Assembly (NCBI RefSeq): GCF_008807415.1
Contig: NZ_CP043626.1
Location: 3,968,001 to 4,032,000, forward strand
Direction of reading: 5' to 3'
DNA length: 64,000 nucleotides
From: Pseudomonas denitrificans (nom. rej.)
GTDB lineage: Bacteria > Pseudomonadota > Gammaproteobacteria > Pseudomonadales > Pseudomonadaceae
Shown here: positions 25,228-33,733 of the stretch, piece by piece
Layout: every line of letters begins with the position of its first letter
Position numbering within the stretch: position 1 is the stretch's first letter
Position numbers and translations under genes: made by a program
Notes under the pieces: generated by a model
Told to the model about the DNA's origin: nothing
Seen by the model: only the letters and a program-made list of their open reading frames with translations
Databases searched by the model: none

Positions 25228-27954
25228 CTAGCGCAACAACCCCAGCTCCTTCGCCCGCGCCACTGCCTGGGTGCGGCGTTCGACGCCGAGCTTGTCGTTG
25301 ATGTGGCGGGCGTGGCTCTTCACGGTGTGCAGGGAGATGAACAGCCGCTCGCTGATTTCCTGGTTCGAGCAGCCCTGGGCGATCAGTTCCAGCACCGCCA
25401 GCTCGCGCCCGCTCAGGCAATCGTTGAGCACCGCACCGCGCTCCGGCGGGGCCGGCAGGCGCTCACGCAGGGCGTCAATGGCCGGCGATGATGCCCGCAC
25501 GGCCAACTGCTCGCGCAACCATTGCGGATGCTGCAGCAGCACTTCATGCAACGGGATCAGCAGGCCGACTGCCAGACCGTTCAGGCACTCGCCCAGTTCG
25601 AAGGAAGCTTCGCGATCGCGACCGTCCTGCAGCAGCAGGGCGACCAGCTGGCCCTGGGCGAAGCGCGCCTGCAACTGCGCGCCGCCTTGCAGGGCACCGC
25701 TGGCCACGGCGCGCAGCCGCACCTCGGCATCGGTCATGCGGCCTTCGCGGCGTTCCAGCTGGGCTTGCAGCATCTCCACATTGCGCGGCAGCTGCGGCGA
25801 GCATTCCGGCGGAGTGGCCGGTTCATCGCCGGTGTAAGTGTCACGCAGACGCTCCAGCCACGCAGTGGCCAGTTCGACCTGGCCCTGGCCGAGCCAGAGT
25901 TCGCACTTGATCAGGGTAATCGCCGACAGGTAGTAGACCGGCGGGACGTCCCACACATGCATCATCCGCTCGACCTCGGCGAGGTGGGCGAAGGCGCGGG
26001 TGTAATTGCCCAGCCGCCCTTCCAGGCTGGCCAGCACGCAGAAGCCGATCACCAGGCTGATGTCGCGGCAGGCGCGGGCTTCCTCGATGCCGGCCTTGAG
26101 GCATTTGCGCGCCTCGTCCGGCTGCAGCGCCAGGCTGCGCAGGTAGCCCTGGTAAAGCATCAAGCGGCCACGCACCGCATAGCGTCGCTGGGAGGACAGG
26201 CCGGACAGCCGCGCCAGCCCCTGGCGCACTTCTTCCTCGGCGCGCAAAACCTCGCCGCGTGCCTGCAGAACGCGGGCCCGGTCGTAATGCACCATGGCTT
26301 CGAACAGCGGATTGCCGAAGCGCTGCGCCAGTTCCAGCGCTTCCCGGTTGAGCCCGCGGGCGCGCCACAGGTCGTCGCGCACGATGGCCAGGTTGCTCAG
26401 GGTCGACAGGCACAGCAGGCGCGGACCGAAGCGCTCCGGGCCGAGGCCGTGCATGGCCTCCTCGCAGTGCCGCTCGGCCGCTTCGATCTCGCCGCGGCCA
26501 CGGGCGATCACGCCCGCCAGCGCCTGCCATTGCGCGAGCAGGTCGCGCTGGGCCGTGGCATCGGCGGCGGGCAGGAAACGCGACAGCTGCGCCGCCAGTT
26601 CTTCGGCTGCATCCAGCTGGCAGGCCAGCGCCAGCGCCCAGCTGTACAGCACTATCAGCCGCGGCGTGCTGGCTAGCAGGCTGTCAGGCAGGTCCATCTT
26701 CCAGCGCAGCAGCGTGGCGACGTTCTGCTCGGCCAGCAGTTGTTCCTCGGACAGGCTCTGTACCAGGCTCGCCGCGACCTCCGGGTGGCCGGCGCGCAGG
26801 GCCTGCTCCACCGCGTCGTCGAACAGCCCCTGGGCGCTGAACCAGCGACAGGCGCGCAGGTGCAGCGCCGCTGCCGAAGGCCCGGAGCCGGGCAGCGGGC
26901 GCGCCAGCAGCAGGTCGGAAAACAGGTGGTGATAACGGAACCATTGGCCCTGCTCGTCCAGCGGCACGAGGAACACCTGGTGCTGCTGCAGGTGGCGCAG
27001 GATCGAGGCGCTGTCGTGGGCATCGCGCAACGCGTCGCACAGTTCGGCGGAGAAGCGTTCGAAGCGCGCGGTCTGGGCCAGGAACATCTGGACCTCCGGC
27101 GACTGCTTGTCGATCACCTCTTCCAGCAGGTAGTCACGGATCAGCTCTTCGGCGCCATGCACCGACAGATCGGGCACATTGGCCGCTAGCTCGTCGCCGT
27201 GGGCCAGCAACCACAGGCGCAGCCCGGCGATCCAGCCTTCGCTGCGCTCGACCAGGTTATCGAGGGCGTTGTCGTCGAGTTGCGCGCCGTTGGCGCTGAC
27301 CAGTTGCGCGGTTTCCTCAACAGTGAGGCGCAGGTCCTGTTCGGTGAACTCCAGCAGCTGCCGCGACAGGCGCAGGCGCGCCAGGTGCCAGTCCGGGCGC
27401 TGGCGACTGGTGACCAGCACGACCAGGCCAGCGGGCTGGTGATTGAGCAGGAATTGCAGGCAACGGTCGAGCACCGCGCCCTGGGCCAGGTGGTAGTCGT
27501 CGAGCACCAGCAGCAGCGGGCGGTCCACCGACAGGCTGTCCACCAGCTCATCGAGCAGGTCGTCGAGCCAGGCTTCGAAAGCGAACGGCTGGTGGCGCTG
27601 GCGCATCTTCAGCAGGGCCAGGGCTTCCTCGCCGAGGGTGGGAAAATGCAGGCGCAGGCCTTCGAGCAGGCGTTCGAGGAAACGTCCGGGGTCGCTGTCC
27701 CTGGCACTGAGCCCCAGCCACAGGCTGCGCCAGTGATCTTCCAGCGTCTGACAGAATTCGATGGCCAGCGAGCTCTTGCCGAACCCGGCCGGGGCGGATA
27801 CCAGTATCAGCCGTCCCTGCAGCCCCGCGGCCATGCGCTGGCACAGCCGCGAACGGGCGACGTGGCCATGCGGCAGCGGCGGTCGGAAGAAGCGGCTGCC
27901 GGCCGTACTGGGGGGAACATCGGTCAGACTTGGCAGAGTCGAGAAGTCGGTCAT
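25228..27954 (-). CDS. MalT/LAL-type LuxR regulator
   Basis: A 908-residue ATP-dependent activator. It has a Walker A motif in SAPAGFGKSSLA (about 53-63), a Walker B-like LLLVLDDYH (about 145-153), a long TPR-like helical sensor region (about 350-830) and a C-terminal GerE HTH (about 846-908, LSGRELAVLELIAQGCSNQEI then HTVKSHARHI). The ATG at 27954 is used; the open frame upstream begins only with a TTG. It lies downstream of the DUF1329-DUF1302 genes and probably activates them and the acyl-CoA ligase, as AlkS does for alkane genes. By memory it equals PA3921. Confidence 0.9.
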   Translation of the reverse strand: MTDFSTLPSLTDVPPSTAGSRFFRPPLPHGHVARSRLCQRMAAGLQGRLILVSAPAGFGKSSLAIEFCQTLEDHWRSLWLGLSARDSDPGRFLERLLEGLRLHFPTLGEEALALLKMRQRHQPFAFEAWLDDLLDELVDSLSVDRPLLLVLDDYHLAQGAVLDRCLQFLLNHQPAGLVVLVTSRQRPDWHLARLRLSRQLLEFTEQDLRLTVEETAQLVSANGAQLDDNALDNLVERSEGWIAGLRLWLLAHGDELAANVPDLSVHGAEELIRDYLLEEVIDKQSPEVQMFLAQTARFERFSAELCDALRDAHDSASILRHLQQHQVFLVPLDEQGQWFRYHHLFSDLLLARPLPGSGPSAAALHLRACRWFSAQGLFDDAVEQALRAGHPEVAASLVQSLSEEQLLAEQNVATLLRWKMDLPDSLLASTPRLIVLYSWALALACQLDAAEELAAQLSRFLPAADATAQRDLLAQWQALAGVIARGRGEIEAAERHCEEAMHGLGPERFGPRLLCLSTLSNLAIVRDDLWRARGLNREALELAQRFGNPLFEAMVHYDRARVLQARGEVLRAEEEVRQGLARLSGLSSQRRYAVRGRLMLYQGYLRSLALQPDEARKCLKAGIEEARACRDISLVIGFCVLASLEGRLGNYTRAFAHLAEVERMMHVWDVPPVYYLSAITLIKCELWLGQGQVELATAWLERLRDTYTGDEPATPPECSPQLPRNVEMLQAQLERREGRMTDAEVRLRAVASGALQGGAQLQARFAQGQLVALLLQDGRDREASFELGECLNGLAVGLLIPLHEVLLQHPQWLREQLAVRASSPAIDALRERLPAPPERGAVLNDCLSGRELAVLELIAQGCSNQEISERLFISLHTVKSHARHINDKLGVERRTQAVARAKELGLLR

Positions 27955-28124
27955 CGGCCTGGCTCTTGCTCTAGCTCTTATAGCGGTCAACGAAGGTCAC
28001 ACTGCCGTCCGAGCCTAGCCGCTCGCGGTCGGGAATAGAAGTCGATTTTGTTACCTTTGCTCACAACATGACCAGAAGGCGTCCTACATTCAGGCTTCCA
28101 TTCATCTGACAGATGATCTCCCAT

Positions 28125-28154
28125 AAAAAAACCGGCCCGAAGGCCGGTCTTTTC
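28125..28154 (-). terminator. Terminator after the DUF1329 gene
   Basis: ACCGGCC/GGCCGGT stem; the minus-strand transcript ends in a run of U (A7 on the plus strand). It separates the DUF1302-DUF1329 operon from the LAL regulator gene. Confidence 0.85.
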
Positions 28155-28186
28155 TCACCGCGGAACCACCCGTGGGGATCGGGGGA

Positions 28187-29554
28187 TCAGCGCACGCCTT
28201 CCTGGCGAAGCGCTGCCGGGGTGAAGTCGCTTTCCGAAGCGCTGTAGTTGAAGTCGTAGGCGGATTTCTCCTCGTTCTTCAGACCCAGCACCAGGTAGCG
28301 GCCGGACAGCAGGTCATACAGGGTTTCCGCGGTGTACCACGGTACCTGGTAGTTGTAGTAGTACTGGTTGAACGCCTCGGCGACGCGCCACAGGGTGCCA
28401 CGACCGTCGTAGTGGTCGATCTCCACGGCCTGCCAGGTGTCCTCGTCGATGAAGAAGTCACGCTTGGCGTAGATGTGACGCTCGCCCGGCTTCAGGGTGG
28501 CGGTCACGTGCCACACGCGGTGCAGCTCGTAGCGGGCCAGGTCCTGGTTCAGGTGGCCGGGCTTGATGATGTCCGAATACTTCAGCTTCGGATCATCCAT
28601 CTTGTAGTTGTTGTACGGGATGTACAGCTCCTGCTTGCCCACCAGTTTCCAGTCGTAGCGGTCCGGCGCACCGTTGTACATGTCCAGGTTGTCGGAGGTA
28701 CGCAGGCCGTCGGCGGCGGTACCCGGGCCGTCGTAGGAAACCTGCGGAGCGCGGCGAACGCGGCGCTGGCCGGCGTTGTAGAGCCACGCCAGGCGCGGTT
28801 CCTTCACCTGGTCGAGGGTCTCGTGCACCAGCAGCACGTTACCGGCCAGACGCGCCGGAGCGGTTACACGCTGCTTGAAGTAGAAGAGCACGTTGCTCGG
28901 CTTGCTGGCGTCGTAGTCCTTCAGGTCGGTACGGAAGACGAACTCGTCCTGGAAGTACACCAGCGAGTAGGAGCCGTTGACCTGCGGGGTCGCCTGGGTC
29001 ACCAGACGGCGCACGTGGCCGCCGCGGTAGCGGGTGATGTGGTTCCAGATGACTTCCAGGCCGTCCTTCGGAATCGGGAAGGGGTTGGCCACCTGGAAGT
29101 TCTCCAGGCCGTTGCCGCCCTGCAGCAGCTTGGTCGTGGTGGCGTTCTTCCTGGTCGCTTCCAGCACGTTGTCCGGCACGGTGGCGGTACGGTGCGTGGT
29201 GTAGACCGGCATCTTGTAGGTGTCGGGGTAGCGCTTGAACATGGCCTGCTGGCCAGGGGTCAGCTTGTCCTTGTACTGGTCCATGTTCTGCGCGGTGATG
29301 GTGAACAGCGGCTTCTCGCTGGCGAACGGATCGCTGAGGAAGCCCTTGCTGTCAGCGGTGCCGGCGTTCTTCGCCAGGCCACCGGTCCATGCCGGAATGC
29401 TGCCGTCGGCGTTGCCGGCCTTTTCCGCGCCCATGGGAGTCAGGGTGGAGCCCAGCTTCGCCGCTTCATCGGCAGAGACGGCCGCCATCACCTGGGAGGC
29501 GATGAGGCTGAGCGCCAGGGCGCCCGTGTGCAGCAGGATCTTTGTTGTTCTCAT
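28187..29554 (-). CDS. DUF1329 family exported protein
   Basis: A 455-residue periplasmic protein. A signal peptide (MRTTKILLHTGALALSLIAS, cleavage near VMA-A at about 24) precedes a DUF1329 domain over the rest, structurally LolA/LolB-like by family knowledge. DUF1329 and DUF1302 genes are nearly always adjacent and serve hydrophobic-substrate uptake or outer-membrane lipid transport. The ATG at 29554 follows an AGGA; a longer frame runs into the spacer. AACAACAAA immediately after the start codon is a CA-type Hfq/Crc motif. Confidence 0.9.
   Translation of the reverse strand: MRTTKILLHTGALALSLIASQVMAAVSADEAAKLGSTLTPMGAEKAGNADGSIPAWTGGLAKNAGTADSKGFLSDPFASEKPLFTITAQNMDQYKDKLTPGQQAMFKRYPDTYKMPVYTTHRTATVPDNVLEATRKNATTTKLLQGGNGLENFQVANPFPIPKDGLEVIWNHITRYRGGHVRRLVTQATPQVNGSYSLVYFQDEFVFRTDLKDYDASKPSNVLFYFKQRVTAPARLAGNVLLVHETLDQVKEPRLAWLYNAGQRRVRRAPQVSYDGPGTAADGLRTSDNLDMYNGAPDRYDWKLVGKQELYIPYNNYKMDDPKLKYSDIIKPGHLNQDLARYELHRVWHVTATLKPGERHIYAKRDFFIDEDTWQAVEIDHYDGRGTLWRVAEAFNQYYYNYQVPWYTAETLYDLLSGRYLVLGLKNEEKSAYDFNYSASESDFTPAALRQEGVR
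29541..29550 (-). promoter_or_regulatory. CA motif at the DUF1329 start
   Basis: On the minus strand GAACAACAAA overlaps codons 2-5 of the DUF1329 gene and contains AAnAAnAA. A similar TAACAAAAAA lies just before the DUF1302 ribosome site (31661-31670). Both suggest Hfq/Crc repression of the operon. Confidence 0.45.
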
Positions 29555-29720
29555 TCGTTTATCGTCCTCGTTGAGTCTTTGCCCACCGCGCTGGCCGCCC
29601 TTGCCGGATGCTTTCGCCAAGACGGGGCACGGTTTTGTCTGCTGCCCCGCGCGACCGGGTCACCCGGCCGTGCGGATGGCCCGCCGCGAGGGCGGGCCGC
29701 TTGCCGGTTGAACGGCCGGC

Positions 29721-31643
29721 TTAGAAAGTCACACCGAAGCTCAAGCTGACGAAGTCACGGTCATCGACGGTGGAGTACTTGCCGTCGAAGTAGTTGGTGT
29801 AGGCCAGGCTTGCGGTGTAGGTGTTCAGGTAGTCGGCATCCACGCCCAGGCTGACCGCCTTGCGGCCTTCCTCGAAGTTGCCGCCAGGACCGGGGGAGTA
29901 ACCGTCCACGTCGTGGGACCAGGCCACGTTGGGCTTGAGGTTCACGCCGGCGAACACATCGTTGTAGTCCCAGATCGCACGGGCGCGGTAACCCCAGGAG
30001 TCAGCGGTGGTGAAGCCGTCGCTTTCGCAGTTGCGGCTGACGTTGTTGGCATTGGCGGTGCCCAGGGTCGACACGTTGAGCGCTTCGCAGGTCGAGCGGC
30101 CGTTGAGGCTGCCGTTCAGCGGGCCGGGGCCGAAGATCGGGTCGCGGCCATAGCGCGCCTTGTTCTGGCTTTCCAGGCCGCCGACGTGGGTCCAACCGAC
30201 CTCGCCCACCAGGGTCAGACGCTCGGCGCCCATGACCTGGTCGAAGAAGTGGGTGAAGGTGGTCTGCAGCTGGGTGACTTCCTTGCGGCGGTAGCCGTGC
30301 AGGTCTTCACCCGCGGTGCCGGTCAGCACGGAGGCGTTGTCGTAGACATGGTTGCCGCCGATGGAGACCGGGTCCAGGCCGGAGTACAGGATGTCGGTGG
30401 TGTTCAGCTGCACCGGGGCGTTCGGACGGTAGCTGATCTCGCCCTGCCAGGCGGTACCGGTGGGCAGCGTGGTGGAGAAGCTCAGGCCGTACAGGCGGAT
30501 GTCTTCGGGGTACTCGATGAAGTAGCTGGAGTTGCCCGCCATCGCCGCCGCGCCGGCCTGGGCCGCCAGGGACGGGCTGATCGCCGCGATGTTGGTGATC
30601 AGCTGGTTGATCTGCGCAACCTTGGAGGCATCGGCGCCACGGCCGGAGAAGATCGGCAGGCGGCTGTGGTAGTTCATGTAGTAGCCGCCGAACTCGGTGT
30701 TCAGGCTGTCGGCGAAGTACTTCAGGGAGAAGCCGTACTGGCCACTGTCGCGGGCGTCGCGGTCCGGGCCACGTCGCACCACGATACCTTCATTCCAGGG
30801 CGACGGAGTCAGCGCCAGGCTCGGGCCGAGCAGGGAGTTCAGGGTATTGATCGAGGCCTGGTTGTTGGTCAGCACCGCCAGGTTCTGGGTGCAACCGTCA
30901 GCCACGACGTCCGGCTGGGAGAAGAAGGTGCCGCAGTTGTCGACCACCGTCTGGTCCCACTCCAGTTGGTAGAAGCCTTCGGCGGAGAGGTTCTCGGTGA
31001 GGTTCTGCGACAGGTAGAACATGTTCACCGGCACCAGGGCTTCCTTGATCTCGGAACCCGGGCGGCGGAAGGCGGTGACGTCGAACGGGTTGATCACGCT
31101 GATGCCGTTCTGGATGAAGGTGCTCTCGCCCCAGTTCACCACCTGCTTGCCCAGGCGCACGGTGCCCGGCAGGTCGGCGATGTTGTAGTTGTGGTAGATG
31201 AAGGCGTCGAGGATTTCCGCGCCGGAGGCCTGGGCGGCTTCCTTGCGGTTGTGGTCGGAGAGCGGCTTGAACTCGGTGTTCTCGTCCTTCTGCTCGAAGT
31301 CGTACCAGTACTTGCCGCGGACGAAGACACCGGTGTCCTGATATTTCAGTTCAAGGTCGTGGATGCCCTTGAAGATCTTCGAGAAGGTCTTGCCGGCCTT
31401 GTAGTTCAGGTGGCCATCGTCGGAGGTCTGGGACAGCCCCTTGCCGCCGTTGTTCACGCCGATGAGGTTGCTGTTCGGATTCTGCGTCGACCAGCTGGCC
31501 CCCACGGACAGCGTCGAGTCGAACGAACCTTCGATTTCCCCGATGTTGAAGCTGACGGCGGAAGCCGGCGTCGCCAGCGTGGATGCCAGGCTCACTGCCA
31601 GCGGCAACCGTGCCAGGCGCCAGATATGTTGCATGGTTTTCAT
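29721..31643 (-). CDS. DUF1302 family outer-membrane protein
   Basis: A 640-residue protein with a signal peptide (RLPLAVSLASTLATPASA, cleavage near residue 29). The mature part has alternating beta strands, a DUF1302 domain and a C-terminal LSFGVTF ending in Phe, as in barrel proteins. It probably forms an outer-membrane channel for hydrophobic compounds. The ATG at 31643 has GGAG eight bases before it. The downstream DUF1329 gene starts 166 nt later on the same strand and appears to share its promoter. Confidence 0.88.
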   Translation of the reverse strand: MKTMQHIWRLARLPLAVSLASTLATPASAVSFNIGEIEGSFDSTLSVGASWSTQNPNSNLIGVNNGGKGLSQTSDDGHLNYKAGKTFSKIFKGIHDLELKYQDTGVFVRGKYWYDFEQKDENTEFKPLSDHNRKEAAQASGAEILDAFIYHNYNIADLPGTVRLGKQVVNWGESTFIQNGISVINPFDVTAFRRPGSEIKEALVPVNMFYLSQNLTENLSAEGFYQLEWDQTVVDNCGTFFSQPDVVADGCTQNLAVLTNNQASINTLNSLLGPSLALTPSPWNEGIVVRRGPDRDARDSGQYGFSLKYFADSLNTEFGGYYMNYHSRLPIFSGRGADASKVAQINQLITNIAAISPSLAAQAGAAAMAGNSSYFIEYPEDIRLYGLSFSTTLPTGTAWQGEISYRPNAPVQLNTTDILYSGLDPVSIGGNHVYDNASVLTGTAGEDLHGYRRKEVTQLQTTFTHFFDQVMGAERLTLVGEVGWTHVGGLESQNKARYGRDPIFGPGPLNGSLNGRSTCEALNVSTLGTANANNVSRNCESDGFTTADSWGYRARAIWDYNDVFAGVNLKPNVAWSHDVDGYSPGPGGNFEEGRKAVSLGVDADYLNTYTASLAYTNYFDGKYSTVDDRDFVSLSFGVTF

Positions 31644-31682
31644 CGACGCTACTCCATGTGTTTTTTGTTATGAGTAGCGGCG

Positions 31683-31732
31683 ACTATATCCAGCGTCCTA
31701 AGGCACTTGATCGCTCTAAAGTGTGATTTGTC
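31683..31732 (-). promoter_or_regulatory. Promoter of the DUF1302-DUF1329 operon with activator box
   Basis: The -10 TATAGT (minus strand, 31683-31688) is preceded by a weak -35. The box GACAAATCACACTTT (31718-31732) lies 30 nt further up. The same box and -10 with identical spacing occur before the acyl-CoA ligase gene at 33577-33626, so a common activator, probably the LAL regulator, is inferred. Confidence 0.6.
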
Positions 31733-31790
31733 TTACAAAGGCCCTGACTAGACGCTTGCGCAGGCCCCGAGGTGGCGTGATCACTGGGCT

Positions 31791-31822
31791 GCGTCGTGCC
31801 AAGCGCTTGCTTGGCACGACGC
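31791..31822. terminator. Perfect 14-bp stem-loop after the acyl-CoA ligase gene
   Basis: GCGTCGTGCCAAGC (31791-31804) is perfectly inverted at 31809-31822 with loop GCTT. It lies downstream of the ligase gene stop at 31851. No U-run follows on either strand, so it may pause or stabilise the transcript rather than terminate it. Confidence 0.5.
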
Positions 31823-31850
31823 CCGAAAACCGTGACTTGCCGGTCGTCGG

Positions 31851-33533
31851 TCACACCGTGGAGAGGAAAGCGCTGCCAGCCTCCTGCCATTGGGCGATGT
31901 CTACCCGGATACGCTTCTTGTCGAGCTTGCCGACACTGGTCTTGGGAACTTCAGTAACAACGGCGATCTGCGAGGGAATGGCCCACTTGTTGATGTGGCC
32001 CTGCTCGACGAAAGGCTTGAGGTGTTCGCGCAGCGCCTTGGCGTCCAGCGCCTGGCCGTCGCGCAGCACCAGCAGGGCGAACGGGCGCTCGCCCCACTGC
32101 GGGTCGGGCACGCCGACCACGGCCACCTCGCGCACCGCCGGGTGACGGCTGATGAGGTCTTCCAGCTCCAGGGACGACAGCCACTCGCCGCCGGTCTTGA
32201 TCACATCCTTGATCCGGTCGCGGATATCGATGAAGCCCATGCCATCGAGGGTCGCCACGTCGCCAGTGTGCATCCAGCCGCCGGCCCAGAGTTCTTCGCC
32301 CTTCTCCGGCTCGCGGAAATATCCCTGGGTCAGCCAGGGCGCGCGCAGCACCAGCTCGCCCTGGGATTCGCCGTCGGCCGGGTGGAACTGGCCGTGCTCG
32401 TCCATGATCGCCGCCTCCACCAGCGGCACCGGCACGCCGGCCTTGATGCGGTAGGTAGTGCGTTCATCCTCGCTGCCGGCGCAGAGTTCCTGGTTGAGGT
32501 AGCCACAGGAAATCAGCGGACAGGTCTCGGACATGCCGTAGGCCGCCGTGAGCTGGATGCCGCGGGCCTTGGCGGCGTCGTACAGCGCGTGGTTGAGGGC
32601 GCTGCCGCCGATGATGATCTTCAGCCCGCCGAAGTCGTGATCCTTGGCGCCGGCGGCGTTGAGCATCATCTGCAGGATGGTCGGCACGCAGTGGGAGAAG
32701 GTCACCTTCTCCTCGCGGATCAGCTTGCACAGCAGCTCCGGCTCGTAACGGCCCGGATACACCTGCTTCACCCCCAGCATGGTCGCCACGTAGGGCACGC
32801 CCCAGGCGTGGACGTGGAACATCGGGGTGATCGGCATGTAGACGTCGTCGGTGCCCATCAGGCGGATGCTGTCCAGGCTGCCGATGGTCGCGGCCATCGC
32901 CAGGGTGTGCAGCACCAGCTGGCGGTGGGTGAAGTACACACCCTTGGGGTTACCGGTGGTGCCGGTGGTGTAGAAGGTGGTCGCCACCGAGTTCTCGTCG
33001 AAGTCGGGGAAGGCGTAGCGTGGGCTGGCGGCAGCCAGCAGGGTCTCGTACTCACCGACGCAGTTGGGCAGCGTGCTGCTCTTGTCGGTGCCGTCGGTGA
33101 TCAGCAGGGTCTTTTCCACCGTGGTCAGTTGCCCGGCAATGCCCTGGTAGAGCGCGGCGAACTCGCTGTTGACCAGCACGAAGCGGTCGTCGGCGTGGTT
33201 CATGGTGTAGAGGATCTGCTCCGGCGAGAGGCGGATGTTGATGGTGTGCAGCACCGCGCCGATCATCGGGATGGCGAACATACACTCCAGGTAACGGTGG
33301 CTGTCCCAGTCCATCACCGCCACGGTGTCACCGGCCTTCACGCCGGCCTCGCTCAGCACATTGGCCAGGCGCGCGACGCGCTCGTTGAAGGTGGCATAGC
33401 TGTAACGCACGGTGTCGCGGTAGACGATTTCCCGGCCTTTCTCGTAACGGCTGCCCGACAGCAGCAGGCTCTTGATCAACAGCGGGTACTGGTAGGCGTT
33501 CTGTGCAGCGGGGATGACGCGGGTTTTCAGCAT
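31851..33533 (-). CDS. Medium-chain fatty acid CoA ligase
   Basis: A 560-residue ANL-superfamily ligase forming acyl-CoA from fatty acid, ATP and CoA. The AMP-binding P-loop is FYTTGTTGNPKGVYFTH (near residue 190), followed by AAYGMSETCP, WMHTGDVATLDGMGFIDIRDR and the C-terminal lysine in VGKLDKKRI. The ATG at 33533 gives MLKTRVIPAAQNAYQYPLLIK, typical of this subfamily, and has GAGAG upstream; the open frame goes 24 codons further without support. By memory equals PA3924. It is divergent from the thiolase gene. Confidence 0.93.
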   Translation of the reverse strand: MLKTRVIPAAQNAYQYPLLIKSLLLSGSRYEKGREIVYRDTVRYSYATFNERVARLANVLSEAGVKAGDTVAVMDWDSHRYLECMFAIPMIGAVLHTINIRLSPEQILYTMNHADDRFVLVNSEFAALYQGIAGQLTTVEKTLLITDGTDKSSTLPNCVGEYETLLAAASPRYAFPDFDENSVATTFYTTGTTGNPKGVYFTHRQLVLHTLAMAATIGSLDSIRLMGTDDVYMPITPMFHVHAWGVPYVATMLGVKQVYPGRYEPELLCKLIREEKVTFSHCVPTILQMMLNAAGAKDHDFGGLKIIIGGSALNHALYDAAKARGIQLTAAYGMSETCPLISCGYLNQELCAGSEDERTTYRIKAGVPVPLVEAAIMDEHGQFHPADGESQGELVLRAPWLTQGYFREPEKGEELWAGGWMHTGDVATLDGMGFIDIRDRIKDVIKTGGEWLSSLELEDLISRHPAVREVAVVGVPDPQWGERPFALLVLRDGQALDAKALREHLKPFVEQGHINKWAIPSQIAVVTEVPKTSVGKLDKKRIRVDIAQWQEAGSAFLSTV

Positions 33534-33576
33534 GGCGTACGCACTCTCAAGGCTGGATCTCATCAGGATGAGACCG

Positions 33577-33626
33577 ACTCTAGAGCGCCCCGTGTGTCCA
33601 TTCATCAGTCAAAAGAGTGATTTGCC
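33577..33626 (-). promoter_or_regulatory. Promoter of the acyl-CoA ligase gene with activator box
   Basis: The -10 TAGAGT (33577-33582, minus strand) and the box GGCAAATCACTCTTT (33612-33626) are spaced exactly as at the DUF1302 promoter. The box also lies inside an AGAGT...ACTCT inverted pair (33614-33635) between the ligase and thiolase genes, so it may serve both directions. Confidence 0.6.
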
Positions 33627-33733
33627 GATGACTCTATGGCCACATCCGGTCACGCGGTAGAATCCTGACGCCCGGTCGTTCACGCCCGGTACCCAGATAG
33701 CGCATCACAACAAGAGCGAAGAAGAGGTTAGTC

